From the NCBI RefSeq assembly GCF_010183535.1, contig NC_071332.1:1984001-2048000 (forward strand): a stretch of 64,000 nucleotides of DNA, given 5' to 3'. This document shows, in pieces, positions 10,370 through 20,904 of the stretch. The stretch's first letter is position 1; each line of letters opens with the position of its first letter. The translations under genes were made by a program, and so were the position numbers. Source of the stretch: Caenorhabditis remanei. Lineage: Eukaryota; Nematoda; Chromadorea; Rhabditida; Rhabditidae. The notes beneath the pieces were generated by a model that worked only from the letters and a program-made list of their open reading frames with translations, was not told where the DNA came from and made no database searches.

Positions 10370-13190
10370 TCAGTAGACTCTCTTGTAGGTGGCTGTGTAG
10401 GACTCGGTGTCGTAGGCGGTCTCGGCGCGGATCTGTAAATTGAAAAATGTTGAATTTTCGGGAAATTGGATACTGGTTTAGAGTGGGAGTTTTGGCGGGA
10501 GACAGAAGAGATAAGGGGGATTCTTTGCTGGAATTTCAGATTTCACAAAATTTTGGAACGGGCGGTGTTGGGGCAACGGGAAATCGGTAAAATGTCTCCT
10601 AGGTTCATATTAGCTCGGCCCAGTTCTTACAACTGCGCTCTACCGAAACCGCCTTGAAAAATGTCTCTTTTTCTCTGAGTCTCTCAACTTCGCACACAAT
10701 TTTCATTGATTTCGCTAGAGCGCGGTTGTAAGAAGCGACCCGTGCTAATAAACAGATGTTATTCAATATAATTGATAAAATATCAAATTTTTAAGTCTCT
10801 AGCGCTTGAAATTCCAGATTTTCTAAGAATCGGTTAACGGAGGACTAATTGAAGGGCAAACTGATTTTAAAAGAATTTATAATCATTTACAGGCAACCAT
10901 TTTCATACCTCTACCACACCAAAACATGTTTTCTTATGGAAAAAATGACACTTTTTTTTAAAAACTTGTCACAAATTCTCAGAATGTCCTCTTTACCAGA
11001 ATTTACATCGGTTATGTAGATTAAATGTAGTCCTCCTTTTTTGTAGTTGACAACTTTTCCATATCTCTTCAAGGTTCAGAGATACGCGTCTTTAAACATA
11101 AGCGATGAGAAAGAGACACAGAGAAACTAGAGTGTCTGCCTTCTCTGCGTCTCTCCCCCAAGTCGTTTTAAGCGCCTATCTTTGAACACTCGTATCTCAA
11201 AACCTAGAATAGCTATCAAGAAGTTGTCAACTACAAAAATAGAGCTCAAAGTTTGATTTATAAGAAATTGAAAAAAACGGAAAAATTGGGTTTCAAAGGG
11301 CAGATTATATTGAAAATGAAAAAAAGACGCAATTTCGGCCATTCTACCATTAAACCATAAGGAACCGATTTTTCTTCTACAGTGAACCATATAATAGAAA
11401 AAAAACGAAAATGAGATAGTTTCAGCAAAGCTTAGTTAGCAAGAGAGAAAGAGAGACGCAGAGAAGTTCGACACTCTAGCTTCTCTGCACCCTCTCGTTG
11501 TGCCAAATCTTCAACAAGTTTGCTAAAAACCGTCATATCTCGAAAATTAGAAAAGCTATCAAAAAGTTGTCAACTACAAAAATGGAGAACTAGACTCGGT
11601 CTACTCGAAGAAATAAAAAATTTTAAATATTGGACAGCACTAGCACGTAAATGGAACAAAAACCCCTCCCAAACTCAAAATCCAGTAAACACTCTCACCT
11701 TCATAATCATTGTATTATAATCCGGAAGTTCCAGTTGTCTCTCGAACTCTCTGACCTCCAAATTGTTATTATTCCCAACATCAAAGCTTCTTCTCATGAA
11801 TTGTTTCAAATGGAACGTCATCTTTCCCTCCTTCACTTGTCCCTGCTCCATCATTGACCATCCTTGAGAAGATGTGGTTAGGTAGGCGACATGGACACGG
11901 GGGTCTCTACGGGTCGCGTTTTTGACCGGCATGAATCCATAGTCGTGACGGACAACGCTGTTGCGGTCGAAGTAGGTGTGGCTGGAAATTTAAGAGAGTG
12001 GGGTGGTTTGAGAGAGGAAAATGTGGGGATTCTGAAAAAGTTTGAAGATTTTGAAAAAAAAAAGTGAAAATGAGCGGAGATACTGGAGCCACAGCGTCGC
12101 AAGGTGTAAGGTCCGCAGTATACCGATTCCCGGACGGGGCCGGGCTTTAAGCGCGGCACGAAGGTCCGGGTACTTGGCGCCAGGGTCCAAATATCAATTT
12201 TTTGAAATTTTTTTGAATTTTTTGCGAAAACGACAAATTTTCTATTGTCATAAAGAAATTCTGACAAATCATCAGAAACGTTCACATATTTATGAAAAAT
12301 TAAAAAATTGATTAATTTTTTGAAGCCGGGCCTTTCCGAGCGTACACATTCACTTTGCCTCAAACGATACCACAAATCTTTTTGGCACCGTGCCAATCGT
12401 TGTGCGACGGAGCGCGGTTCAGCGCATTCATCACACCTCGGAATGCTGTGTGAAACTCATGAGAATTGTAATACCCTGCGAACCTCCCAGATTTTCTCAC
12501 AATTTTTACATGGTTAAACAGCTGAAAATGTGAGAATTCTGAATCAGTTTTCAGATTTTGAAAAAGTTGAAAATTGACGGAGATACAAGGTTTCCTTCGG
12601 TAACTCGCTCCAATTTTGCGCTAGAAAACTTCTGAAAAGAGATTCTGAATCCCCACGACGTCAGTTTTCCTGTCATACCCTTACTCACGTGATATTCACT
12701 GCTCTGGCTCCAAACTTTGGAATCGGATTGATTGCATAATCGATTTGTGATGGTGGCGGTAGATCACGTTGCCTTCCATTTGACCCCTATTAATGATTTC
12801 ATTGTTCTATCATGTTGGGAACAAAGACGCGACTTTTTTTTTCGATTTTTTGTGGTTTACAAAGAAAGGACAGATGACAGAAAACGTACTATTTGATAGG
12901 GAAACGACGGGTAAATCTTTTAGAGAAAAAGAGAGAGAGATATTAAGAGAGACGCAGAGAAATATAGAAGGAAGTTTTTGTGAAAAAAGTTACCGTCAAC
13001 GACCACAATCCGATGAACCGATCGATTGGGCGCAAGTCCCATGGCATTTTTGAGCGGTCGTATTCTGGAAATCCATTTTTTTGTAAATTTTTTGTTTTTG
13101 ATTGCAAAAAAAAAACTTACTATCTTCATATCTTGCAATGACAAATGTGAGGAATATCACAGAGCATAATAACCGGCAAGTTGTGGTCAT
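10370..13190 (-). CDS. Secreted nitrobindin/THAP4 C-terminal-domain-like protein, 5 exons, 194 aa
   Basis: Exons in transcript order: 13190-13121, 13064-12994, 12786-12689, 11981-11699 and 10432-10370. All phases join (585 nt). The first ~19 residues (MTTTCRLLCSVIFLTFVIA) form a signal peptide. The rest, about residues 28-194, aligns by eye to the nitrobindin (THAP4 C-terminal, DUF1794) beta-barrel: a GLW motif near the start, a RHDYGF segment matching HECGF of human THAP4, and a C-terminal TATYKRV strand matching HVTYKKV. The family binds heme in the barrel and acts on nitric-oxide-derived species. The His that ligates heme next to the last strand in THAP4 and bacterial nitrobindins is missing here: the last 20 residues contain no His. 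Heme binding is therefore doubtful. Introns are up to 1.3 kb and hold MITEs (for example 11036-11244). Family call is moderately sure; the exon chain is strong. Confidence 0.75.
11036..11244. repeat. Palindromic MITE with GTAGTTGACAAC ends (in intron)
   Basis: TTTTTTGTAGTTGACAACTT at the left and AAGTTGTCAACTACAAAAAT at the right. The core again has a GACGCAGAGAA-type hairpin. It sits in intron 4 of the nitrobindin-like gene. A half copy follows at about 11400-11590. Confidence 0.7.
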
Positions 13191-13724
13191 CTGATTAAAA
13201 AAAACAATAAGAAAAATTCAACGAGCTACCGTAACCCGGTTTAAAGGCGCATGCATGCAAAATTTTTTGAAAAAAAAACAGAGATTATGCAAATACGTGG
13301 GAAAATGAGAGACGCAGACACCAAATCAACACTTTTTTTTCAATAGAGCGCATTTTCCATACTTTGTAAGCTTAGATGAAGTTGCGAAGTTCGCCCGCGA
13401 AAAACTGAGTGAGGTCTCCTAGAAGAATACGACGAGGAAGGCTTGCCATCGGGGCACGAACTGGTTTTCTTCTTTTCTTTTCTCTTCTTTTTCGTCTTCC
13501 GCCTATGTTTATCAATTGGGAAGACGACGACGACGACGGCTTCTTATACGTGATGACGAAGGACGCTCCGAATTGATTATGTTGTGTGTTAATGGGAGAA
13601 GTGGGAGACCTTTGAACATTCAAAGGGGAGAGGGAAAGCAGAAAAGAGAGACAGATAATTCAGGAGAATCGGGATTGGCGGGAAGATTTGAATCATCTGA
13701 TAAGGGTGATCTTTAGTTATTAGC

Positions 13725-14102
13725 ATACTTGTCAACCGGACCAAAACGGGCCGACACGGGCCGGCTCGTAACTCGCGTCAAAATGAATATTATGAGCTGA
13801 AAAATATACGAAAATGTAGATCTCGACGAGTTCTATGTCCGTGATCTACTACGGGCCGGATGGCTATTTGTTAATGTGCCGCGGGCCGGGCTAGAATGGC
13901 TTTTTTGGTCATTTTCGCGTTTTTTTCGCACTTTTTCCCGGCCCGCGGCACATTAACGAATAGCCATCCGGCCCGTAGTGGGTCACGGGCATAGAACTCG
14001 TCGAGATCTACATTTTGGTATATTTTTCAGCTCATAATATTCATTTTGACGCGAGTTACGAGCCGTCCCGTGTCGGCCCGTTTCGGCCCGGTTGACAAGT
14101 AT
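13725..14102. repeat. GC-rich near-perfect palindrome, arms ~180 bp
   Basis: Begins ATACTTGTCAACCGG and ends CCGGTTGACAAGTAT. The arms contain GGGCCGACACGGGCC, CATTTTG/TGTAGATCTCGACGAG and GGCCGGATGGCTATT blocks that pair almost base for base around a short TTTTTGGTC loop. No coding sequence. Fragments of the same family lie at 18437-18828, 23880-24000 and 24240-24345. Confidence 0.85.
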
Positions 14103-15572
14103 GGTTATTAGCAGCTTGATATATGCCAAAATTTTGACTCTGGCCCCAATTACCCGGGCCGGGCCTTGACAAGTATGAAAAAAGTCGACTTTCGACTATG
14201 TTTTTACATTTCGATAAAACACAAGTTTACATAGGATTTTTGACTATTTTTGATGAAAATTTGAAAAAAATTCGAAAAATTTTGTGTAAAAATGGTGCAC
14301 ATTTTTTGGCTCCGGGCCGACAGGGCCGGGCCGGGCCGGCAAATTTCTCTACCGGCCCGGCCCCAAGTCTGCAAATCTGGAATGTACGGTAACTTTGAGA
14401 GCCGCGATCACGAGATTAATGAGAGATGACTAAAAACGAATTCGGTTTATTAGTTAAGCTTGTCATGGGCTATCACTATGCAAAAGCCTGCCCCGACTAG
14501 GTCCGAACTCTATCCGCTACGTGCCAGTTTGTATCGGCCCTATTTGATTCCTATTCCTATTTGATTCGATTTATTTGATCAGATTTTTCTGATTCTTTTT
14601 TCTGATTCTGTAAATAGTTAAGAAGGAACAAACAATTGTATCAATGTATATCAATATTTATTTTACTCAAAATTATGAAAAAAACATTGGAAAGCTTAGA
14701 AAGGTTGTGGCAAATTCGAAGATTATGCATTTTTGATTTTGCTTCTTGGTCTGCTTCCGAGGTCCCATACACATGTCGACGACGATCTGAAAAAAGGTAT
14801 TTTTTGATTTTTGTTACATTTGGAAAGATTAAATTTTGAAATCTTATTGAAACATTTTCATAAACTAAATTGAGATTTTTTCAACCGTACATTTTTCTAG
14901 TTGTATGTAGAGCAGAGACTCTGTACTTTGAAATAAGTTTTTGTTCAAAATTGAATTATAAGCCCAAAAAGTGAGATAATTTTAAACTCTTATTGAAGTT
15001 TTCAAAACTTAAATTTTAAACTTTTATTGAAGTTAAAAAAAGTTTTGAATTTATCATTCAATTATTTTTTTTTCAATTTCTATTTTAATCAAAAAAGTTG
15101 TTTCAAAACACAGACGTTTTTCGAATTTAGTTCACTGAAATTAAAAAAAATTAACTCATCTCCATTTGGTCATCGTTTTATCCTCGGCGCTTTTGAGAAA
15201 GCCCCAAAAATGAGGATGCCCCGCATCTCACCCGCGGTTCATTCTCAAAACGGCTTTGAGCCGCGTAGGATGAAATTAGGGCCTCGTTTGGTCCTAATTT
15301 TGCCCTTCGCCCGCGTTTGGCCCGCGTTTGACCCGCGTTTCAGCGGTTTGCCTGTGCGCTGACCGAGACGGCTTACGAACCCGATAGTCCTCCCAAAGGG
15401 GCACTCGCGTTTTCTATGATGAAAAATGAGCAAATTTTCGGAGCAAAAAAATCCACGTTTTCGCGAGTTTTGCACTTTTTGGCTATTATCATTGTTTAGA
15501 GTAGACTCGAAACTATCAGTGTGCAAGTTTATAGAAAATTCTGAACGGATACCGAAAGTCAATTCCCTTGTG
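14103..15572. other. Intergenic, with a degenerate (GGCCG)n element; no supported gene
   Basis: A second GGGCCGGGCC element lies at about 14150-14360. A possible minus-strand last exon at about 14725-14786 (acceptor TTTTTTCAG, then AATAAA near 14655) was considered but has no upstream exon. The 15.0-15.5 kb part is AT-rich, with a CCCGCGTTTGACCCGCGTTT stretch. Confidence 0.35.
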
Positions 15573-15770
15573 AGTTCTTTTCACAACTACTGAAGTCATA
15601 ATAACAGTTAACAATCAACAATTCCGTTTCTGTCTTTCATGTTCCTCTGTTGTGTGGGCATACGATGTCCGCAACATGTCGTCAGGTACTGTGCATTCAG
15701 GGATCAATAGACAGATGTGTACTCTCTCTCTCGAAGGACCATATTATTTCTATTGTTCCATACATGTAAA

Positions 15771-17184
15771 ATGACATTCCCCCTTCTCAAACTTCCTTTT
15801 CTAGCTATCCAAAATGTAATACAGAGTCTTGAGACTCCAGATAAGTAGGTTATCAATTATCCTTCTTTTTTCCTTTTTTCTCTCAACCCAATTTCCTATA
15901 TCAGATTCGACTTTTCCACTTGCTCTCAAAAATGCCGTCGTCTTGTCAAATGTACGCGTCATCCATACACCGGAATCGATATAATTGTGGGAAGGGGTAG
16001 AAGTTATTCATCAGTGATATTAAGAGCTGGAGATAGAACATGCTATGATTGGTACTGTAGAGGACAAGAATATTCGAGGATGAGAGTGAGGAAGGATAGA
16101 CGAACAGTTGGAGATATGACGATTGTTTTCAGGTTAGTGAGTTACCGTTTTTGAACTGGAACGAATTAAAGCCCATTTCTGATTTTCATATATCCAATAA
16201 TTTCATCAAGGCGAATATTTCAGTTTTAGAATGTTTTTTCGCAGTAATAGAATGATTCGAATTGAAACCGGTTGGATCAGAACAGCCACAGATCGACAAA
16301 TTTAGGTCTGAATATTACATTTAATCGTCTTTTAATCAGTTCTGATTCTTTCCAGTTATATTCTGGGCAGATGAATAGTAGCACTAAATTACTCAACATG
16401 ACCATGAGATTCCCAATTTTTTCCAGAAAAAAACCGGATAAAATGGAAACCGGAGGATTAATGGTAGAGAAGTTGAAAGTACTCTATAAATACATATCAG
16501 ACCTGTTCAATGTGCCTATTTTAACATACAAATATGGTAACACACCAAACGTTAAACTCCTTCCAATGGCACTGGGAATCAAAAAATGTGAACAAATGAT
16601 CATCACAGCAGTGAATGATTACACAAATAACATTCCTCATCTGAGATATATAATTGAAGAGGTGGAAGTCTCGAAAAAACTGTACATCGGATATTATCCG
16701 ATTTATTCTAATTTCCAAATGGAATCTACTAGATTCTCAATGGATATTCTTCATTTGAACACTGCCGCTTATATCACACGCGACGTATTTCTGAATATGG
16801 ACTGTTCCGTAATAGAAATGAGAAGAGCTAGTCTATCCTCTGACGATATTTTGGAATTCATCAATCAGTGGTTTAATTCTGAAAATACACGCTTTGAAAG
16901 ACTACACATTGAATCAGATAACCTCAAAACCCCACTAGATCTCAATGGTTTTAATCCAAAACCATGGAATTCAAGTGTTAGAGGACAGTACTATGAGTGA
17001 GTCTAATTCATTAGATTATAGATTGAATAATTATAATTATTTCAGTGAAAGAAAGCAAATGAACTTTTCGAGTGGATTGGATATCATCCGAAGCGACGGT
17101 CTTCTCGCAACAGTCAAGCAGTCTGAAGCAGAAGCGATTGAGTTCGTTGTTTGGAAGAATCGGTTCCCAGTTTATCTCTATTGA
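15771..17184 (+). CDS. F-box / FBA_2 protein (copy A1), 4 exons, 336 aa
   Basis: Exons 15771-15844, 15905-16132, 16427-16996 and 17046-17184. Phases 2, 2 and 2 join exactly (1011 nt, stop TGA). Residues ~3-45 (FPLLKLPFLAIQNVI ... SQKCRRLVK) form an F-box, the Skp1-binding module of SCF ubiquitin ligases. Residues ~220-265, with FINQWFNSENTRFERL, match the FBA_2 (F-box associated type 2) domain that in Caenorhabditis is thought to bind substrates; this places it in the fbxb-like group. The direct-repeat paralogue A2 (58596-60723) has identical exon lengths (74, 228, 570, 139), which supports the model. About 200 bp of upstream DNA (from 15573) is also shared. AATAAA at 17252-17257 is the likely poly(A) signal. 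The substrate is unknown. Confidence 0.85.
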
Positions 17185-17600
17185 AACAGTCTCTCCGTTT
17201 CCTTTTGTATACAATACGAAAAAAAGAATCTATTATTCTTATACGGCTACTAATAAATAGATAAATTCATTCTCAAGATCCTGTATTTTTAAAACAATTT
17301 TGCAGTTGTGATTGATAAAGAAACGATTGACCAGGTAGGCTCTTCGCTCTTCAGACGATGAAAAGTTGATTCTGGATTGGGTAATCTAGGTGTTTTATTC
17401 ATGTACCCGAAAATTTTGAAGGCTTTTTGTCAAAGCTGAACAATACTAATGGCTCGCTTTTGAAACTGTCCAACTGATCTGATTTCCAGCTAGTTTTTCT
17501 CAATTGAAAAATTTGGAACATTTCATTCTGAAAGTGACATTTCGCTCTCTTAAACTCCCGCTGGCGCACCTTTGGCTTCCCTATCTTCAACATTACTTTT

Positions 17601-18101
17601 CAGATGTCTGAGTATGTCTTCTGAGGGTTTGGGACACTAACGGACACTTGGAGCACTTCTTACAAGGGAAGTCTTTGGAGGCGCCACTTTCAAATGACCT
17701 ATAAGTGTGGTTATCGGTATTTCCGACAACGAGGAGCCCATTTTTGCAGTCAAAACCTGCTAAATGTGTCTGCGAGCCGAGTTATGAGCTCTCAAACTTT
17801 TCATATGGTTAAGCTTTGTCCACTGGACTTCCAAATCGACAAGTAGTATACGCAAGATATTCTCATTTTTGCGACGTACGAGCACAGGAAACCGCTGGAG
17901 AAGGATTAACCATATGAAACGTTTGAGAGCTCATAACTCGGCTCGCAGACACATTTAGCAGGTTTTCAATGCAGAAATGGGCTACCCGCGGTCAAAAACC
18001 CCTATGACCAAATTTATAGGTCGTTTGAAAATGGCGTCTCCAAAGACTTCCCTTGTTAGATATGTCGAGAATGAGGGAAAGGATGCAAAGTGTGAGTTTT
18101 T
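17601..18101 (+). pseudogene. Relic of ttll-5 exon E with its 3' intron start, split by a mobile element
   Basis: 17601-17662 copies the acceptor and first bases of ttll-5 exon E (CAGATGTCTG), then jumps about 260 bp to its later part (AGTATGTCTTCTGAGGGTTTGGG, matching 50011-50033 of the gene). The copy resumes at 18056 (TTAGATATGTCGAGAATGAGG) and runs past the GTGAGT donor. A premature stop (CACTAA) and the internal deletion make it non-functional. Upstream, 17530-17600 also resembles the ttll-5 intron (CTGGCGCACCTTTG). It lies downstream of F-box gene A1; a shorter fragment of the same origin lies downstream of A2 at 61557-61680. Confidence 0.75.
17663..18055. mobile_element. Palindromic MITE inserted in the ttll-5 relic, 3-bp TTA target duplication
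   Basis: The ends CAAGGGAAGTCTTTGGAG and CTCCAAAGACTTCCCTTG are exact inverted repeats. The arms also share GAGAGCTCATAACTCGGCTCGCAGACA. TTA flanks both sides (17660-17662 and 18056-18058). Removing the element restores the ttll-5 exon sequence, so it is a clean insertion. No transposase. Confidence 0.85.
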
Positions 18102-18310
18102 TGAATTCACTTAAATTCAAAGTTTCCTCCAAAACATCACGGTAGCACTAATCCTACAAAAAGTGACCATTCTTCAAACATTGTGTTAGATTTTCGACCA
18201 AGTTCTTGAAGTTCCTCATGGAAAGTAGAAAAAATAAAGAGAATATTCGTATCACTGATTGTCCCACCAAGTAAATTCTTTAATGAATTATACATATGAG
18301 AATCAGAGCT

Positions 18311-18902
18311 CTATTTTTGTTAGTTGACAACTTTTTTGTACGGACACTCCCTAGAGAGTTATGGCCATTTTGAGACGACAGCTCAAAAATCGCACTGTTT
18401 TGCAGTGAAATGGGACAATTTGAGAGAGAAATTACCATACTTGTAACCGGGCCAAGTCCGGGCCGTGGGCGGGCCTTAGAATAACTCGCTTCAAAATGAA
18501 CATTAGGAGTCGATCAATATGTCAAATTGTAGATCTCGGTGAGCTCTACTCAAATATATTTTCATTTTCACTGTGAGTTCAGTGACAGCCGCAGTACAAT
18601 TCATTTAGTGGCCGAGCCGTGATTCAAGGCCCGGCTGTTGATTCAAGGCCCGGCCACTAAATGGACAGTACTGCGGCTCTTACTAAACTCACAGTAAAAA
18701 TGAAAATATATTTGAGTAGAGCTCACCGAGATCTACAATTTGTTATGTTGATCGACTCCTAATTTTCATTTTGAAACGAGTTATTCAAAGGCCCGCCCAC
18801 GGCCCGGACTCGGCCGGTTGCAAGTATGGAAATTACTTTGTCGATATATAACTCTCTAGGGAGTGTCCGTACAAAAAAGTTGTCAACTACAAAAATGGAG
18901 TT
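18311..18902. repeat. Nested palindrome: GTTGACAAC MITE carrying a GC-rich palindrome
   Basis: The outer arms read TAGTTGACAACTTTTTTGTACGG... and ...CCGTACAAAAAAGTTGTCAACTA. Inside, 18437-18828 is a second palindrome starting ATACTTGTAACCGGGCC and ending GGCCGGTTGCAAGTAT, belonging to the same GC-rich family as 13725-14102. The inner element appears to have inserted in the outer one. Confidence 0.75.
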
Positions 18903-19978
18903 CTACTTTTGATCTATACATTGCATAAAAATTTTACTTGGTGGGACAATCAGTAATACACAGCACCCTCTTAAAGTTAGACACTGTCCACTGAAAACGG
19001 CCAAAACTGTCAAAATTGTTCATTACTGTATACAAAACGAACTATTGCAAAACGTTTGGATCTTCAGAAATGAATAAAGCCCTGTGAACAAGCGGAGACC
19101 ATCTAGTGGAAAAACAAACTTCTCAAAATAACATTATTATTATTCGTGAACCTCTGAAAACTCTTCTCAATAATTATAATTCTACAAACTAAAAACGTGA
19201 ACAACTTTTTCTGGTTTTGAGGACAGTTTTTTGTTGTTGTGAGAAATTAAACGAAAAATCGAACATTTCCAACAAATTCCTACTAAAGGAAGGTCCGACA
19301 GACCAACAAAACCATCATGTAATATTTTCTCAATCGGCCTGTTCAACAAATCGTTTTGTTATAGGTCAAGAAACTGTTTCCAACATGCACTGGAGACTTT
19401 TAAGGAAACTGCTTCCACGTATGAAGAAGACTATCTCGATTCGATAGTCAGTCCGGAAAACGCGTACATCCGAACTATGAACCTGTGCAAGCACTTCTCA
19501 GAATTCCTTCGTATTCACCCCTTCGGATTCTGTCAAGGCGTTGGACACTTTGTCCCAGGTAAACAAAAAGATAAACAAGCCGACAATACGACCAGAGACC
19601 AGTTTATATAACCACGCAATCAGTTTCTGGAATTGGTCATCACAATTCACGTTTCACGTTTTCTTACGCCTATTTTGACGAATTTTGGATTTTGAAACTT
19701 TTCCGAAACATATCGTATTCCCTGTGTTTCTGATAAATACCAGTTTTGATAGCTAAGAATTCTGACAGATGAATACAATCATGGAAAACAAACCATTGAG
19801 ATCGAAAAAACGTCTTCAAAAACCTATCAATCCGGTTTCAAAATCTACTTAATAGACATCTGTAATGGTGAAATTCGAAGTCAAAGTTTGACACATCTCC
19901 CTCCTCCTCCTTCCCACAATCTTCTGTAACGCCTCCTCTTTATAAATTCCCGAACTCCTAACGAGAAGTGTGCTCGAT

Positions 19979-20036
19979 TGGCGCAGTCGGCAGAGACCTC
20001 GATTTTGGAAAACTGTCACCCAAGTTCGGTTCCTCA
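19979..20036 (+). repeat. tRNA-like (SINE-type) element, copy 1
   Basis: TGGCGCAGTCGG at 19979-19990 fits the RNA polymerase III A box, and GTTCGGTTCC at 20024-20033 is one base from the B box, about 45 bp apart. The acceptor and anticodon stems do not pair like a functional tRNA, so this is a tRNA-derived repeat or dead tRNA. Two further copies occur in reverse orientation. Confidence 0.5.
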
Positions 20037-20135
20037 TTCCGGTTTTCTTTTTTTTCTTCTTTTAATTCAAGTATTTTTCAATTGATGACTTCTCGGATGC
20101 CTAAAATTGGAAGAAAACATTTTTTAAAGCAATAA

Positions 20136-20189
20136 GGAACCGAACTTAGAAGAAATTTCCCAAAAAAGACACCTCTACCGACTGCGCCA
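20136..20189 (-). repeat. tRNA-like (SINE-type) element, copy 2
   Basis: Reverse strand: A-box-like TGGCGCAGTCGG (20178-20189 as complement) and B-box-like GTTCGGTTCC (20136-20145 as complement). Together with copy 1 it makes an inverted pair about 100 bp apart. Confidence 0.5.
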
Positions 20190-20219
20190 ATGTTCGGGGA
20201 TATATAAATAGGAGTTGGA

Positions 20220-20480
20220 AAGTGCGCTCTATTTAATTTTCAAATCGAGCGCATTTGCAGCAGAAAGATAGTTGTTTCTCGATGGAGCGCACTTACCAGA
20301 ATTCATCAATGGAGCGCGATTGCACTCTTATGTAGAAAATTGTCAGTAGAGCGCGTTCGTAACGTTAAAATGATAGGTTATCCACTGGGCGCACTCGCAA
20401 CAAGTTATCAGTAGAGCGCGTTTGCAGATAGTTCTCAATAGAGCGCATCTGCATCTAATTTCAAATTGCTGTCAGTAGAG
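20220..20480. repeat. Cluster of AATAGAGCGC-type repeats, ~250-bp composite unit
   Basis: Repeated (C)A(A/G)TAGAGCGC...TTGCA units at about 30-40-bp spacing. The same ordered composite, including CGTAACGTTAAAATGATAGG, occurs in a ttll-5 intron (48330-48650) and in C2 (56231-56470). Confidence 0.8.
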
Positions 20481-20904
20481 CTCATTTTCTTCTATTTTCC
20501 AGTGATACAGTATCCTCTTAACTTTGGAATCTCTGAAAATCCGAAAATTTTGGAAATTTTCAATCTGAAAATGCCAAGAATAGACTTATAGCTCCCCAGT
20601 TTTTAGGAAAACGTTTTCTATGTGTGAGCTGAACTTATTTCAGGATAACGTCGCCGCAAGCCTGATCGATTTCTCCCTTTCCGATATGAAAAAAGAACCG
20701 AATAAAAAAATCAGTCTTGCAAACGAAGAGTTCAAATTCAATGTGAGAAAAGAAAGAATTCACGGATCATCTGGAACAAAGTCGCTTCGATCAATCGTCC
20801 TGCCACAATCTATTGTAGTGATAGTGTTCCGTGGAAATATGAATAAGACGGAGTGGGCATCAATTCACAAAGCAGCAAGAAGAATCAGAGGAAATGAAGA
20901 ATAG

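Larger units (their letters stand above)
19365..20904 (+). pseudogene. Broken copy (C1) of the orphan gene C2
   Basis: Two exons of C2 are recognisable with unchanged lengths: 19365-19558 (194 nt; peptide with SRNCFQHAL and FCQGVGHF) and 20644-20904 (261 nt; peptide with LPQSIVVIVFRG and a terminal GNEE). The middle 137-nt exon of C2 (56033-56169) is absent. In its place are GAGCGC-type repeats and tRNA-like elements. The two remaining exons join out of phase (1 then 0). An upstream segment at about 19217-19304 is also shared with C2. Reads as a decayed duplicate, though a separate short transcript from the last exon cannot be excluded. Confidence 0.65.

Noticed and set aside
11878..12396. 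Minus-strand frame of 172 codons
   Set aside because: Different frame from the real exon at 11699-11981; most of it is intron.
13372..13623. Minus-strand frame of 83 codons upstream of the nitrobindin-like gene
   Set aside because: Ser- and Arg/Lys-rich low-complexity peptide, no convincing splice partners or poly(A) signal.
14725..14786. Possible last exon on the minus strand (after TTTTTTCAG) with AATAAA downstream
   Set aside because: No upstream exon with matching phase between 14.8 and 15.77 kb; frame choice is ambiguous.
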